This document shows positions 8,377-17,181 of a DNA stretch of 39,552 nt, one piece after another. The position numbers were made by a program, and so were the translations under genes. The DNA comes from Bryobacteraceae bacterium (GTDB taxonomy: Bacteria; Acidobacteriota; Terriglobia; Bryobacterales; Bryobacteraceae). Location: NCBI GenBank assembly GCA_019187195.1, contig JABAQT010000020.1, positions 83,799 through 123,350 on the forward strand. The letters are read 5' to 3'. The notes beneath the pieces are model-generated. The model saw only the letters and a list, made by a program, of their open reading frames with translations. It did not search any database and was not told the DNA's origin. Position 1 is the stretch's first letter; each line of letters begins with the position of its first letter.

Positions 8377-10092
8377 GTGTCGCTAATCCGCCTTTTTCTG
8401 CTGGTTTCCTGCGCCGCCTCCGTCTCCGCCCAACAGGTGAGAATTACCCTGCTCGCCACCACTGACCTGCATGGCAACCTCTACCCGTACGACTACTTCA
8501 CCGCAAAGCCCGCCGCGCGCGGGTTGGCGAAGATAGCCACCCTCATCCGCGAAGAACGCGAACGCAATCCCAATCATCTGCTCATCGATTGCGGCGACAC
8601 CATCCAGGGCTCCCCGCTCGAATCCGTCTATCAGAACTACGTGCGCGCCGGAAAGCTGCCGGAAGGCCTCGCCTTCACCGCTCAACCCCTCCAAACTGAT
8701 CCGATGATGGCCGCCATGAACCTCATCGGCTATGACGCCATGGTGGTGGGCAACCATGAATTCAACTTCGGCCTCCGGAACCTCGAGCGCGCCCGCGGCG
8801 ATGCCCGTTTCCCCTGGCTTTCGGCGAACATCTCCGCCGTTTCAGCCCCCATCAAGCCGTTCGCTCCCTATCTCGTCAAGACACTGGCCGGAGTGAAAAT
8901 CGGCATCATCGGCATCACCACCCCCGCCGTACCCGGTTGGGAGAAGCCCGAAAACTATCGCGGCCTCGAATTTCAGGACGCCGTTGACGCTGCCCGGCGC
9001 GCCTTGGCGGACCTACGCGCCAGACACCATCCGGACCTGGTTCTCATTGCCGCCCACGCCGGGCTCGATCGCGATCTCAAGACCGGCCGTATCCGCCCTG
9101 GAGAGACCGGCGCCGAAAACCCGGTCTACCAGCTCGCCGGGCAACTGCACGGCATCGATGCCATCGTCTTTGGCCATTCCCATCAGCAGTTGGAGGATTT
9201 TCGCGCCGGCGGCGTGCTCCTCGTCCAGCCGAAAAACTGGGGCATCTCGCTCGCCCGCCTGGATTTCGAATTGGAGCGTAAAGCCGGCCGGTGGAGCGTG
9301 ATCTCGAAATCCGGCAAGCTGATTCCGGTAACCAGGACGACGGAAGCGGATGAGAAGATCCTCGCCCTCGCCAAACCGTATCACGACCTCACGGAGCGTT
9401 ACCTCGAGTTGCCGGTGGCCGAATCACCCGCCGCGATGGACGGAGCCCTCTCCAGGGTCGAGGACACGCCGCTTGTCGATGCCATCGGGCAGGTCCAACT
9501 CTTCTATTCGAAGGCCGACGTCTCCCTCACCGCCATGTTCAATCCGCGCGTTCACTTCCGCCAGGGACCCGTCACGGTGCGGCAGATAGCCGCCCTCTAC
9601 ATCTACGACAACGAACTCTACGCCATTGAAGGGAACGGCGGAATGCTCCGCGAAGCGCTCGAGAACTCCGCGCGGTACTTCATCGGCTGTCCCCAGGGCT
9701 TGTGCCCGCCCGGCGCTCTGATCAACCCGGCCATCATGGGCTTCAATTTCGACATGGCCCAGGGAGTGCAATACGAGATCGACCTCACCCAACCCGAGGG
9801 AGCCCGCATTCGCAATCTGCGTTTCCGCGGCAAGCCCCTCGGCGACGCCCAACCCCTGCGTATCGCCCTCAACAACTACCGCGCCGGGGGCAGCGGCGGC
9901 TACGCCATGTTTCGCGGCGCGCGAGTCGTCTGGAAGTCCGGAGAAGAGATTCGCGACCTCATCATCAGCTACTACACCGAACACAAAATCCTGCCCGCGA
10001 AGGCCGATGGGAACTGGCGCGTCATTCCCCAATCCGCCCGCGACCGGCTGATCGCGGAAGCGCGCGCCGCCGCGCGAAATGCCGTCTATTGA
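8377..10092 (+). CDS. Secreted 5'-nucleotidase / 2',3'-cyclic-nucleotide phosphodiesterase (UshA/YfkN family)
   Basis: 571 residues, GTG start chosen because it gives a complete signal peptide (MSLIRLFLLVSCAASVSA). N-terminal metallophosphatase domain: TTDLHGN (D30, H32 metal ligands), DCGDTIQGSPLE, VGNHEFNFG (about 122-130), HAGLDRDL and FGHSHQ (about 265), covering the dinuclear-metal ligand set. The C-terminal 5'-nucleotidase domain (about 350-560) has VDAIGQVQLFYSKADVSL and the substrate-stacking region ending ALNNYRAGGSGGYAMF. Likely role: periplasmic dephosphorylation of nucleotides and 2',3'-cyclic nucleotides to scavenge nucleosides and phosphate. It converges on the next minus-strand gene with stops 3 bp apart. 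The exact substrate (5'-nucleotide or cyclic) is not decided. Confidence 0.9.
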   Translation: MSLIRLFLLVSCAASVSAQQVRITLLATTDLHGNLYPYDYFTAKPAARGLAKIATLIREERERNPNHLLIDCGDTIQGSPLESVYQNYVRAGKLPEGLAFTAQPLQTDPMMAAMNLIGYDAMVVGNHEFNFGLRNLERARGDARFPWLSANISAVSAPIKPFAPYLVKTLAGVKIGIIGITTPAVPGWEKPENYRGLEFQDAVDAARRALADLRARHHPDLVLIAAHAGLDRDLKTGRIRPGETGAENPVYQLAGQLHGIDAIVFGHSHQQLEDFRAGGVLLVQPKNWGISLARLDFELERKAGRWSVISKSGKLIPVTRTTEADEKILALAKPYHDLTERYLELPVAESPAAMDGALSRVEDTPLVDAIGQVQLFYSKADVSLTAMFNPRVHFRQGPVTVRQIAALYIYDNELYAIEGNGGMLREALENSARYFIGCPQGLCPPGALINPAIMGFNFDMAQGVQYEIDLTQPEGARIRNLRFRGKPLGDAQPLRIALNNYRAGGSGGYAMFRGARVVWKSGEEIRDLIISYYTEHKILPAKADGNWRVIPQSARDRLIAEARAAARNAVY

Positions 10093-10095
10093 GGG

Positions 10096-10725
10096 TCAGC
10101 GCTCGCGCCCCGTCGCCGGCACCGAACGGAGTTGCGCATCCTCGAGCCGCGATGTTTCCTGATAGGTGTGCACCATCCGGTGAATCACTGTGATGTTGCC
10201 GAGAACGGCGATCACCCACAGCACGGGGGCCATCCGGTCCGCCAGGCATCCGATAATGAGCAGCACGATCCGTTCCGGGCGCTCCATGAAACCCACCTTG
10301 CAACTGGGAATCGTGTTTTCCGACCGTGAACGCGTATAGCTGATCATCACCGACGCGGTCATCACAATTGCCGTCAACACCACGTAAAAATAGCGGTTGA
10401 TGGAAGCGTAATACACCAGCAGACCCATCAGCAGCGCGAGATCCGAATACCGGTCCAGCACCGAATCAAAAAAACCGCCGAACTTCGTCACGCGGTTTGT
10501 TTCCCGCGCCACGCGGCCATCCACCATATCGAATATGCCCGCGCCGATAATCACCGCGCCCGCCCAGCGAAAATGTCCGAACGCCAGCAGCACAGCCGCT
10601 CCAATATTAATGACGAGTCCAATAAAAGTAAGCGCGTTGGGAGAGATGCGGGATAAAGCCAAACCACGAACGATCAGCACGATGACCTTGTTACAGGCCT
10701 CGCCGATTGCCCGAGTATATGTCAT
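10096..10725 (-). CDS. CDP-alcohol phosphatidyltransferase family membrane enzyme
   Basis: 209 residues. The diagnostic motif D-x2-D-G-x2-A-R-x8-G-x3-D-x3-D is complete in FDMVDGRVARETNRVTKFGG followed by FFDSVLDRYSD (about 64-95). Several hydrophobic helices surround it (LTFIGLVINIGAAVLLAFG; YFYVVLTAIVMTASVMISY; IVLLIIGCLADRMAPVLWVIAVLG). It transfers a phosphatidyl group from a CDP-lipid to an alcohol acceptor at the inner membrane. The acceptor is uncertain; the AxxRSE-like YTRSRSENTIP loop between helices resembles inositol-phosphate-type members more than PgsA. AAAGGA lies 7 nt before the ATG. It follows greA by 31 bp and is probably co-transcribed. Confidence 0.85.
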   Translation of the reverse strand: MTYTRAIGEACNKVIVLIVRGLALSRISPNALTFIGLVINIGAAVLLAFGHFRWAGAVIIGAGIFDMVDGRVARETNRVTKFGGFFDSVLDRYSDLALLMGLLVYYASINRYFYVVLTAIVMTASVMISYTRSRSENTIPSCKVGFMERPERIVLLIIGCLADRMAPVLWVIAVLGNITVIHRMVHTYQETSRLEDAQLRSVPATGRER

Positions 10726-10756
10726 ACTACGTCCTTTCGACCGGTTCCGCCGCTGG

Positions 10757-11227
10757 TTAGTCCGCCTGCTCGTGGATGGTGGTTAGTTCGAGAATCTCCA
10801 CTTCCTTGAAACCACCCGGAACAGGAATCCTGATCTCATCTCCCACCTGCTTCCCGATCAGGCCGCGCCCGATTGGCGAAGAGGTGGAAATGAGACCCTT
10901 GGCCGCATCGGCCTCTTCACTGGTGACCAGTTTATAGGAAATCTTAACGTCCTTCCGGAGATCAAGCAACACAACCTTCGAGCCCAGCCCCACGCGGTCG
11001 TGCGGAATCTTGGACATATCGACCATCGAAAACTCGCGTAACCGGGACTTCAGTTGCGCCAGCCGGGCGTCCACATAGCGTTGACGCTCCTTGGCGGCGT
11101 GGTATTCCGCGTTTTCGCTCAAGTCGCCATGGGCGCGGGCTCGAAGAATCTCCTTGGGAAGCTCGTTGCGCAGTTCGTACTCGAGGGTCGCGATTTCTTC
11201 TTGTAGTTTTTTCTTCAGCTCTTCCAT
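10757..11227 (-). CDS. greA: Transcription elongation factor GreA
   Basis: 156 residues, the standard GreA length. N-terminal antiparallel coiled coil (about 1-75) carries the catalytic acidic tip GDLSENAEYHAAKE (Asp and Glu that hold the Mg2+ for RNA cleavage in the polymerase secondary channel). C-terminal FKBP-like domain contains DAAKGLISTSSPIGRGLIGK and the closing VPGGFKEVEILELTTI. It rescues backtracked RNA polymerase. The ATG lacks a strong Shine-Dalgarno. A CATAAT hexamer on the minus strand, about 30 nt upstream, is the best promoter candidate. Leads the two-gene operon with the CDP-alcohol phosphatidyltransferase. Confidence 0.95.
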   Translation of the reverse strand: MEELKKKLQEEIATLEYELRNELPKEILRARAHGDLSENAEYHAAKERQRYVDARLAQLKSRLREFSMVDMSKIPHDRVGLGSKVVLLDLRKDVKISYKLVTSEEADAAKGLISTSSPIGRGLIGKQVGDEIRIPVPGGFKEVEILELTTIHEQAD

Positions 11228-11588
11228 TGCGGCGTGGACCTAGGCCCCCAATGCCTGATTATGGCACAAGCGCATTCGGGTGAATACCGGCGGGCCGCTT
11301 CGTGACCGCGAGCCGCGGCGGACGTCCGCACGGTGAGAAACCGGGCGCGTGGATCGCGCGGAAGAGCTCGCATGAATGACAGACTTGGCCCGTGGCCAAA
11401 CGCCAGGATGAAATGGCTTCCCGCCGGCAATGCCACCATGAAGCTCTCGATCCGCCCATCCGCCACGAGGAACGCCTCGGCGGTCTCGAAAGCGGAGCCA
11501 CCTCCTGACCTGGACCAATGTCCGGCCTCAACCAGCCGCGTCATGCCTCCCGGCGCGGCGGCAGTGAGACAATAAGAACGAGGATGAC
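11228..11588. other. Intergenic region between divergent greA and lolA; one doubtful small frame
   Basis: 361 bp with no confident gene. On the minus strand, 11544 to 11215 can be read as 109 residues starting MTRLVEAGHWSRSGGGSAF; it overlaps the greA start by 13 bp. Its codon third positions are GC-rich and it has alternating hydrophobic stretches, but it has no recognised domain and no well-placed ribosome site. Near the right end, GACAAT at 11568-11573 followed by AGGA and ATG at 11589 is the likely lolA promoter and start region. Confidence 0.3.
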
Positions 11589-12221
11589 ATGGTTTTCGTG
11601 TTGCTATTGCTGTCTGTCAGCGGATTGATGGCCGCCGGGTTCGACCTGATGCCGGCCCTCAAGAAAGTCGAGGACCGCTATAACAATGTCCGCACGCTCG
11701 AGATCGACTTCACCCAGACCATGAGTTTCCTCGCCCAGCCCACCGCGAAACGAACCGAGAGCGGCGTTCTCTATCTGCGCAAACCCGGCAAGATGCGTTG
11801 GGATTATCAGCAGCCCTCGAAGAAAGTCTTCCTCTCCGACGGCAAGGACGTCTACTTCTACACCCCGGCGGCGAACCGCATGGAACGTTCGAAACTCAAG
11901 GAAACCGAAGACATGCGCGCCCCCCTCGCCTTCCTCCTCGGACGCCTTGACTTCAATCGCGACTTCCGGGAATACCGCGTTCGCCAGGGGGACGGCGGCC
12001 ATTGGATTGTCGCCAAACCGAAATCGGACAAAGCGCCTTACAAGGAGGTCGAGTTCCTGCTCCTCCCCGATTCCCGCATCGGCCGCCTCCGCGTCCTGGG
12101 CCAGGATGAATCCCTCATGGAGTTCACCTTCCGCAACGAACGCTTGAACCCTCCCATCGACGCCACACTATTTCACATCGATGTGCCGCCGGGAGTCGAA
12201 GTCGTCGAAGTCGCCAACTGA
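11589..12221 (+). CDS. lolA: Outer-membrane lipoprotein carrier protein LolA
   Basis: 210 residues. Short signal peptide (MVFVLLLLSVSGLMAAG), then the LolA core: VEDRYNNVRTLEIDFTQTMS, ESGVLYLRKPGKMRWDYQQP (the conserved Arg-Trp pair of the beta sheet), KVFLSDGKDVYFYTPAANRM and the ALAFLLG-like segment APLAFLLGRLDF. LolA ferries lipoproteins through the periplasm from LolCDE to the outer membrane, consistent with a diderm host. AGGA lies 4 nt before the ATG. It sits 64 bp upstream of the M36 protease in the same direction, but that gene has its own promoter-like element. Confidence 0.9.
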   Translation: MVFVLLLLSVSGLMAAGFDLMPALKKVEDRYNNVRTLEIDFTQTMSFLAQPTAKRTESGVLYLRKPGKMRWDYQQPSKKVFLSDGKDVYFYTPAANRMERSKLKETEDMRAPLAFLLGRLDFNRDFREYRVRQGDGGHWIVAKPKSDKAPYKEVEFLLLPDSRIGRLRVLGQDESLMEFTFRNERLNPPIDATLFHIDVPPGVEVVEVAN

Positions 12222-12273
12222 GGCCCGCCCACCTGCCCGTCCGTACACGTCCCGGTTGTGAGACTTCCGGCGT

Positions 12274-12279
12274 TACAAT
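12274..12279 (+). promoter_or_regulatory. -10-like TACAAT 6 nt before the M36 protease start
   Basis: TACAAT is followed by CAACCA and the ATG at 12286, with no Shine-Dalgarno in between. The spacing would place the transcription start at the start codon. Confidence 0.4.
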
Positions 12280-12285
12280 CAACCA

Positions 12286-15200
12286 ATGCCGACAGGGAAA
12301 TCCATTCTCTTCCTCCCGCTCGCCTTCACCGGATTCCTATCCGCCCAGGACATCGCCCACCCCGTCCACATCTTTCGGCCAGGCGAGGCCCTGACCGCCG
12401 CCGGCGCCCCGAGCCAGACCATCGCCATGGACTTCCTTCGGTCTCAAGCCACGGTTCTCAATCTCCGCCCGGAGGCCTTCGACGGCGTCTATCTCCACAA
12501 GGAATATCAGACCGCGCACAACGGCGTGACTCACCTCGTTTACCGCCAGCGCTTTCAGCAAATAGACGTGGAAAACGCCGAATGGGTCGTGAATGTCGAT
12601 CGCGACGGCCGCGCCATCAACTCCGGCGGCCTGCTGTTCAATCCGCCGCAATCGGGCGCGCTGCCCGCGGCCGCTTCGGCCAGGAAGGCTGTCCGCGCCG
12701 CCGTCGCCGCCGTGAACCAACAGGCCGGCCGCGTATTCCAACCCTTCGAGAAAGCCGCGTCCTCCGATGGCCGCACCCTCCGCTTCGAAGGCGGCCGGTT
12801 GGCGGCGGACATCTCCGGTCAACTCGTCTGGTATGGCGTTCGTGACACCGTCCGTCCCGCCTGGAAGTTCGAACTCATCGATACCGGAGGCGTCACCCCC
12901 TATGTCGCCATAGTGGACGGCGCGGGGGAACAGGTGCTGCGCAAACAGAACCTCCTTCTCAGTCAGAGCGCCGCCACACCCCGGGGTCTCGTTTACGAAC
13001 TGAACCCAATCCCCAACCCGCGCCCCGGATACCCGCGCGAGGGAACCCCCTCCTTCGGTGACCGTAGGATCGTGTCTTTTTCAGGCGACCCCGCCGCCTC
13101 CCCCCGCGGCTGGATTAGCGGTGCTGAAACCGCCGGCAATAACGTCATCGCCGGAGCCAATCCGCTCGGCGTCTCCTGCAGCTCGGGCTTCGACAACTGC
13201 CCTCCGCGCCCGGAAACCGTCAAGTCCGCCAGTCTCGATTTCAGCTTCCCCCTTGAAATGGGCCCCGGCGCCCCCGGCCCTGCCTACTTCGCCGCCGCAT
13301 CAGGCGTCAATCTCTTTTATCTCGTCAACCGCGCCCATGACCTCTTCTACTCCTTGGGCTTCGACGAAGCCGCCGGAAACTTCCAGACCGCTAACTTCGC
13401 AAGGGGCGGAGCCGGCGGTGATCCCGTCTATGCCTACAGCCAGTTCGGCGTCGCGGCGCCGGGCTCGCCTTTGCTAAACAATGCCGCATTCTCCGCCGTC
13501 GAGGACGATGGCATTCCCGGCCGCATGTTGATGTACATCAATCCCGGCATCAGCGGCCAGATGCCCGGCTTTTTCACCGACGGCTCGCTCGATGCCGAAG
13601 TCGTCTTCCATGAATATACCCACGGCGTCAGCAAGCGCCTGGCCAGGCGGATGTACCTCACCTATCAGGGCGGCTCGATGGGTGAGGCTCTCAGCGATTT
13701 CTTCGCCCTCGAATTTACCGTCGCCGAAGGAGCGCCCGCCGGCGGCATCTATCCCTTCGGCGAGTATCTCTTCTTCCAGATCGGCGCGGGCATCCGCACC
13801 CGCCCCTACTCCACCAATACTGAAATCAATCCCCTTACCTTCGAACAGCTTGGAAAGGTCATTCCGCAGCCGGAAGTGCATGCCGACGGCGAGATCTTCA
13901 TGGAAGCCCTATGGGAGGCGCGCGCCAACCTCATCGCGCAATTGGGAGAAAAAGAAGGACGCCGCCGCATCCGCCTCATCGTCGTGGATGGAATGAAGCT
14001 CGCCCCGCCCATGGCGTCCATGCTCGACATGCGTGATGCGATTCTTCTCGCCGACCAGGTCGATTTCCGCGGCGAGAGCCAGAAACAGATCTGGGCCGGA
14101 TTCGCCAAACGCGGCATGGGCGTGCTGGCGCAAACCGGCAGCGGAGACTCCGTTCACATCTCCGCCGATTACGGCGTGCCCTCTCCCGCCGGTTCACTGA
14201 AATTCTATGAGGATAAGTACGTCATCGGCGAAACCATGCGCATCGTCCTCCAGGACGCCAATAACACCAAGCCCACCGCCACCGTACAGGTGCTCGCCAC
14301 ATCCGGCGACCTGCAGCAGGTGACCCTCCACAAGCAGGGCTACGTTTACACCGGCGCTATCGCTACCCGTTACACGCCCGCCGCGCGCGGCAGCGGCTTC
14401 CTCGGCCTCATCCCCGGCGATACCATCACCGCCTATTACAACGATCCCGATACCGGCCAGGGGCCGAAGCAGGTGGAAACCAGCGCTGTCACGTCCCCCG
14501 ACTATGCCGCATTCCTCGCCGCGCCCGGCTTCCGCTTCGCCGGCGAACAAGCCTTGCGGCTCCGCACCGGCTTCGGTTCCACCGCCGTTCCCCTGCCCTT
14601 CGAGTTCCCCTTCTTTGAGCAGAAATACAGTGAAGTGCGCGTCTACTCGAACGGCATCCTCCTCTTCGGCCAGCGCGACTTCACTCCATGCAACGACATC
14701 GCTTCCTTCCGCCTGCTGCCCGCAATCGCCCCCCTGTGGATGGATATGCGCACCGACGGCTTCGCGCAGCCGAACGAGGATGTCTATATGAGCGCCGGGA
14801 GCAGTTCAGTGACGTTCCGCTGGGCGGCCGAAACCAACCCCGTCTCCCTGTTCCAGGATCCCGACCCCCTCAATTTCGCGGTCACTCTTCATGCCGGCGG
14901 GCGCATCGTTTTTCAGTATGGCAGCGGCAACATGAATCTCGCCGCCGGCGGGCAGGGCGGCAGCCTTGGATGCCCCGCCACCACCGCCACCGTCGGTATC
15001 AGCAACGGCCATGAGACCTTTGCTCAATTGCCCCCCACTCACGACGGCGCGGGAACTCTCGAGAATGCCCCATCCATCATCTGGGAGCCGCCCTACGCCA
15101 ACATGGGCGGCCCGGTGACGGAACTCGAATTGCCCGCTGCGGGCCAGAACACGGAAGGCATCATCATCGTGCAGGGCATCGCCTACGACGCTGACCCCGG

Positions 15201-16173
15201 AGCGCGCCTCCGCCGCATCGATATCCTCATCGACGGGCGCGCCATCGCCACCTCCGCTTTCGGCCTGCCCCGCCTCGACTACTGCGCGGAGAACCACCTG
15301 ACCCAATGTCCGGCAGTCGGATTCCGCCGCATCCTCGATCCCACTCTGCTCAACATCGCCCCCGGAACTCACACCATCCAGTTGCGCGCCACCAACCAGC
15401 GTGGCGTAATGTCCACCTTTCCCGGCGAACCACGCGCCTTCACCGTCGCGCCCGGCCCGGCGAACCTCCCATCGGCGGTCATCGAATCGCCTGCCGATGG
15501 CGCCGAGGTTTCCGGTTCCATCACCTTGCGCGGCTACGCCGGCTCGGTCAATCTGCTGATCACGGCCGTCGACGTGCTCATCGATGGAATCACCTACGGC
15601 CGGGCCGTCTACGGAACCTCGCGCCCCGACGCCTGCGCCGCGGCCGCCGCCGCCGGCTGTCCTTCCATTGGCTTCACCTTCAACCTCGATACCCGCGGCG
15701 GCTCCATCCCGCTTGCAAATGGAGCCCACATGCTCCAGGTCCGTGTCCAGGACGAATCCGGCCGCTTCACCGTCCTGCCCGAAAAACCCGTCTCCTTCAC
15801 CGTCCGGAACGACAAGACGGATCCGCCCAAGGGCATTCTCGTCGCGCCCACTCAGAACCAGGTGTTGAGCGGCATCGTGCGCATCACCGGCCACGCCTGG
15901 GATCCGGCCGGCCGCGTCACCTCCGTTCGCCTGCTCATCGATGGATTCACCGCCGCCAGCATACCTTACGGCAAGCCGCGTCCGGATGAGTGCGCCGCGC
16001 TTCCCGATGTCCCCGCCTGCCCGAACATCGGTTTTGAAATCGATTTCGACACGGCGCGCCTTCCCAACGGCCCGCATACCATCGCGATCCTCGCCGCCAA
16101 CGACCGCAATATCCTTTACGAGTTCCCGCGCGTGGTCAGCGACGGCATCAACGTCTTTGTGAAGAACGATTGA
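12286..16173 (+). CDS. Secreted M36 (fungalysin) metalloprotease with C-terminal repeats
   Basis: 1295 residues. Signal peptide MPTGKSILFLPLAFTGFLSA. An FTP-like propeptide follows (HLVYRQRFQQIDVENAEWVV, about 70-190). The catalytic domain holds the zinc motif HEYTH at 442-446, with the third ligand Glu in GEALSD at 467, as in M36 peptidases. Residues about 740-925 form a NIDO-like beta domain (VRVYSNGILLFG, AIAPLWMDMRTDG, TLHAGGRIVFQYG). The last 350 residues are three tandem units of about 110 residues. Each holds a LIDG core, a R-P/L-D-x-C ... C-P-x-[IV]-G-F segment with two Cys, and an ANG/APGTH-like end. Expected role: extracellular protein degradation, with the repeats for surface attachment or substrate binding. 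The FTP domain should keep the enzyme latent during export. Confidence 0.9.
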   Translation: MPTGKSILFLPLAFTGFLSAQDIAHPVHIFRPGEALTAAGAPSQTIAMDFLRSQATVLNLRPEAFDGVYLHKEYQTAHNGVTHLVYRQRFQQIDVENAEWVVNVDRDGRAINSGGLLFNPPQSGALPAAASARKAVRAAVAAVNQQAGRVFQPFEKAASSDGRTLRFEGGRLAADISGQLVWYGVRDTVRPAWKFELIDTGGVTPYVAIVDGAGEQVLRKQNLLLSQSAATPRGLVYELNPIPNPRPGYPREGTPSFGDRRIVSFSGDPAASPRGWISGAETAGNNVIAGANPLGVSCSSGFDNCPPRPETVKSASLDFSFPLEMGPGAPGPAYFAAASGVNLFYLVNRAHDLFYSLGFDEAAGNFQTANFARGGAGGDPVYAYSQFGVAAPGSPLLNNAAFSAVEDDGIPGRMLMYINPGISGQMPGFFTDGSLDAEVVFHEYTHGVSKRLARRMYLTYQGGSMGEALSDFFALEFTVAEGAPAGGIYPFGEYLFFQIGAGIRTRPYSTNTEINPLTFEQLGKVIPQPEVHADGEIFMEALWEARANLIAQLGEKEGRRRIRLIVVDGMKLAPPMASMLDMRDAILLADQVDFRGESQKQIWAGFAKRGMGVLAQTGSGDSVHISADYGVPSPAGSLKFYEDKYVIGETMRIVLQDANNTKPTATVQVLATSGDLQQVTLHKQGYVYTGAIATRYTPAARGSGFLGLIPGDTITAYYNDPDTGQGPKQVETSAVTSPDYAAFLAAPGFRFAGEQALRLRTGFGSTAVPLPFEFPFFEQKYSEVRVYSNGILLFGQRDFTPCNDIASFRLLPAIAPLWMDMRTDGFAQPNEDVYMSAGSSSVTFRWAAETNPVSLFQDPDPLNFAVTLHAGGRIVFQYGSGNMNLAAGGQGGSLGCPATTATVGISNGHETFAQLPPTHDGAGTLENAPSIIWEPPYANMGGPVTELELPAAGQNTEGIIIVQGIAYDADPGARLRRIDILIDGRAIATSAFGLPRLDYCAENHLTQCPAVGFRRILDPTLLNIAPGTHTIQLRATNQRGVMSTFPGEPRAFTVAPGPANLPSAVIESPADGAEVSGSITLRGYAGSVNLLITAVDVLIDGITYGRAVYGTSRPDACAAAAAAGCPSIGFTFNLDTRGGSIPLANGAHMLQVRVQDESGRFTVLPEKPVSFTVRNDKTDPPKGILVAPTQNQVLSGIVRITGHAWDPAGRVTSVRLLIDGFTAASIPYGKPRPDECAALPDVPACPNIGFEIDFDTARLPNGPHTIAILAANDRNILYEFPRVVSDGINVFVKND
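15121..16170 (+). repeat. Three tandem protein repeats (about 110 codons each) in the M36 protease
   Basis: Unit 1 begins near 15121, unit 2 near 15473 and unit 3 near 15826. Aligned cores are RRIDILIDGRAIATSAFGLP, TAVDVLIDGITYGRAVYGTS and TSVRLLIDGFTAASIPYGKP. Each is followed by a D-x-C ... C-P-x-x-G-F pair and then a short strand ending in THTI/AHML/PHTI. The units look like Ig-like folds, each stabilised by one disulphide. DNA identity is low, so this is an old protein-level duplication. Confidence 0.75.
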
Positions 16174-16185
16174 AACCCCGCCCCT

Positions 16186-17171
16186 TCAGGCGCGGAACAG
16201 CGCCATCTGGCCGCCCGTATGCCAGAACAGTACTTTGCTCGAGGAGGGAAGCAGGCCCCGGCGAATCCGGTCGATCATGCCCGCCATTGCCTTGGCGGTG
16301 TATACGGGATCGAGCAGAACGCCCTCGGTTCGCGCCGCCAGTTCCAGCGCCTCGCGTCCGGCGGCGCTTTCCACTCCGTAACCCTCACCTGCATACTCAT
16401 CGAGAACGGCCGGATCGCAATCCAATTCGGCTCCCAGTCTCGCGGATAGTCCGCTCAGGATATCCCTCACCGCGGCCTCGATGCTCGCGGAAGCATCGTC
16501 CGGGCTGATTCCGATGAGCCGGGTATCCGGGTGCAGAAAAAGCTCCTTGCCCGCGGCGAGCCCGGCATGCGTTCCTCCCGAGGAACTCGAGAAGAAAATC
16601 GCGTCGAACCGCAACTCCCGCGCCGCCATTTGAGCGGCCAGCTCCGAAGCGGCGGAGACGTAACCGAGGGCGTCGACGCGCCCACGGGAATAATCAGCGG
16701 CCGCCTGCCCTTTCCGCGCAACTCCCCGGCCGCCCGCTCCATGGCCGGATTCCGCTCGCCGCGCGACTCCACCCGCACAATCCGCGCCCCCACCATCTCT
16801 TCCACCGCCACACTCGCCGGCTTGCGGGCGCCTTCTCTTCCCCCATTCAGCACCAGCGTGCACTCGAGGCCAAGACGCGCCGCCAGCATCGCCGTGACCC
16901 GGCAATGGTTGGACCCTTCACCACCGCACGTGATGATCGAATCCACTCCGTCGGTCTGTGCCGCCGCCAGTACGTACTCGAGTTTCCGTACCTTGTTTCC
17001 GCCTAATCCCGCCCCGGTGTAATCATCACGCTTAATGAAAAGCGCCGGGCCCCCGCCAAGCGCGGCCCGCAGGCGCGGCATCTTCTCGAGCGGCGTCGGA
17101 TAATGGCCGAAAGCCAGCCTCGGAACCGCCTCGAAGCGGTCCACGGCGCGGCTGCGGTCCATGGGATGCAC
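16186..17171 (-). pseudogene. Frameshifted D-cysteine desulfhydrase / ACC deaminase family gene
   Basis: PLP-dependent fold type II. The N-terminal frame (from 17171) reads FGHYPTPLEKMPRLRAALGG, FIKRDDYTGAGLGGNKVRKLE (PLP-binding Lys in GGNKVRK) and CGGEGSNHCRVTAMLAARLG, to LIIPVGAST. The C-terminal half (LGYVSAASELAAQM, FFSSSSGGTHAGLAAG, ending GLLPSSSKVLFWHTGGQMAL) continues in another frame to the stop at 16186. The break is near 16664-16678. Homologues read IPVGAST-PLGALGYV, so an 8-bp loss between two CCCTCGG repeats would explain it exactly. Otherwise the sequence is well conserved, so the lesion is recent or an assembly error. If intact it would degrade D-cysteine to pyruvate, sulphide and ammonia. 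It lies 10 bp downstream of the parvulin gene. Confidence 0.75.
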
Positions 17172-17181
17172 GGAGTCTCCC

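Noticed and set aside
11215..11544. 109-codon minus-strand frame overlapping the greA start
   Set aside because: No domain, no well-placed ribosome site, and it would lie over the greA promoter; kept only as a note in the intergenic entry.
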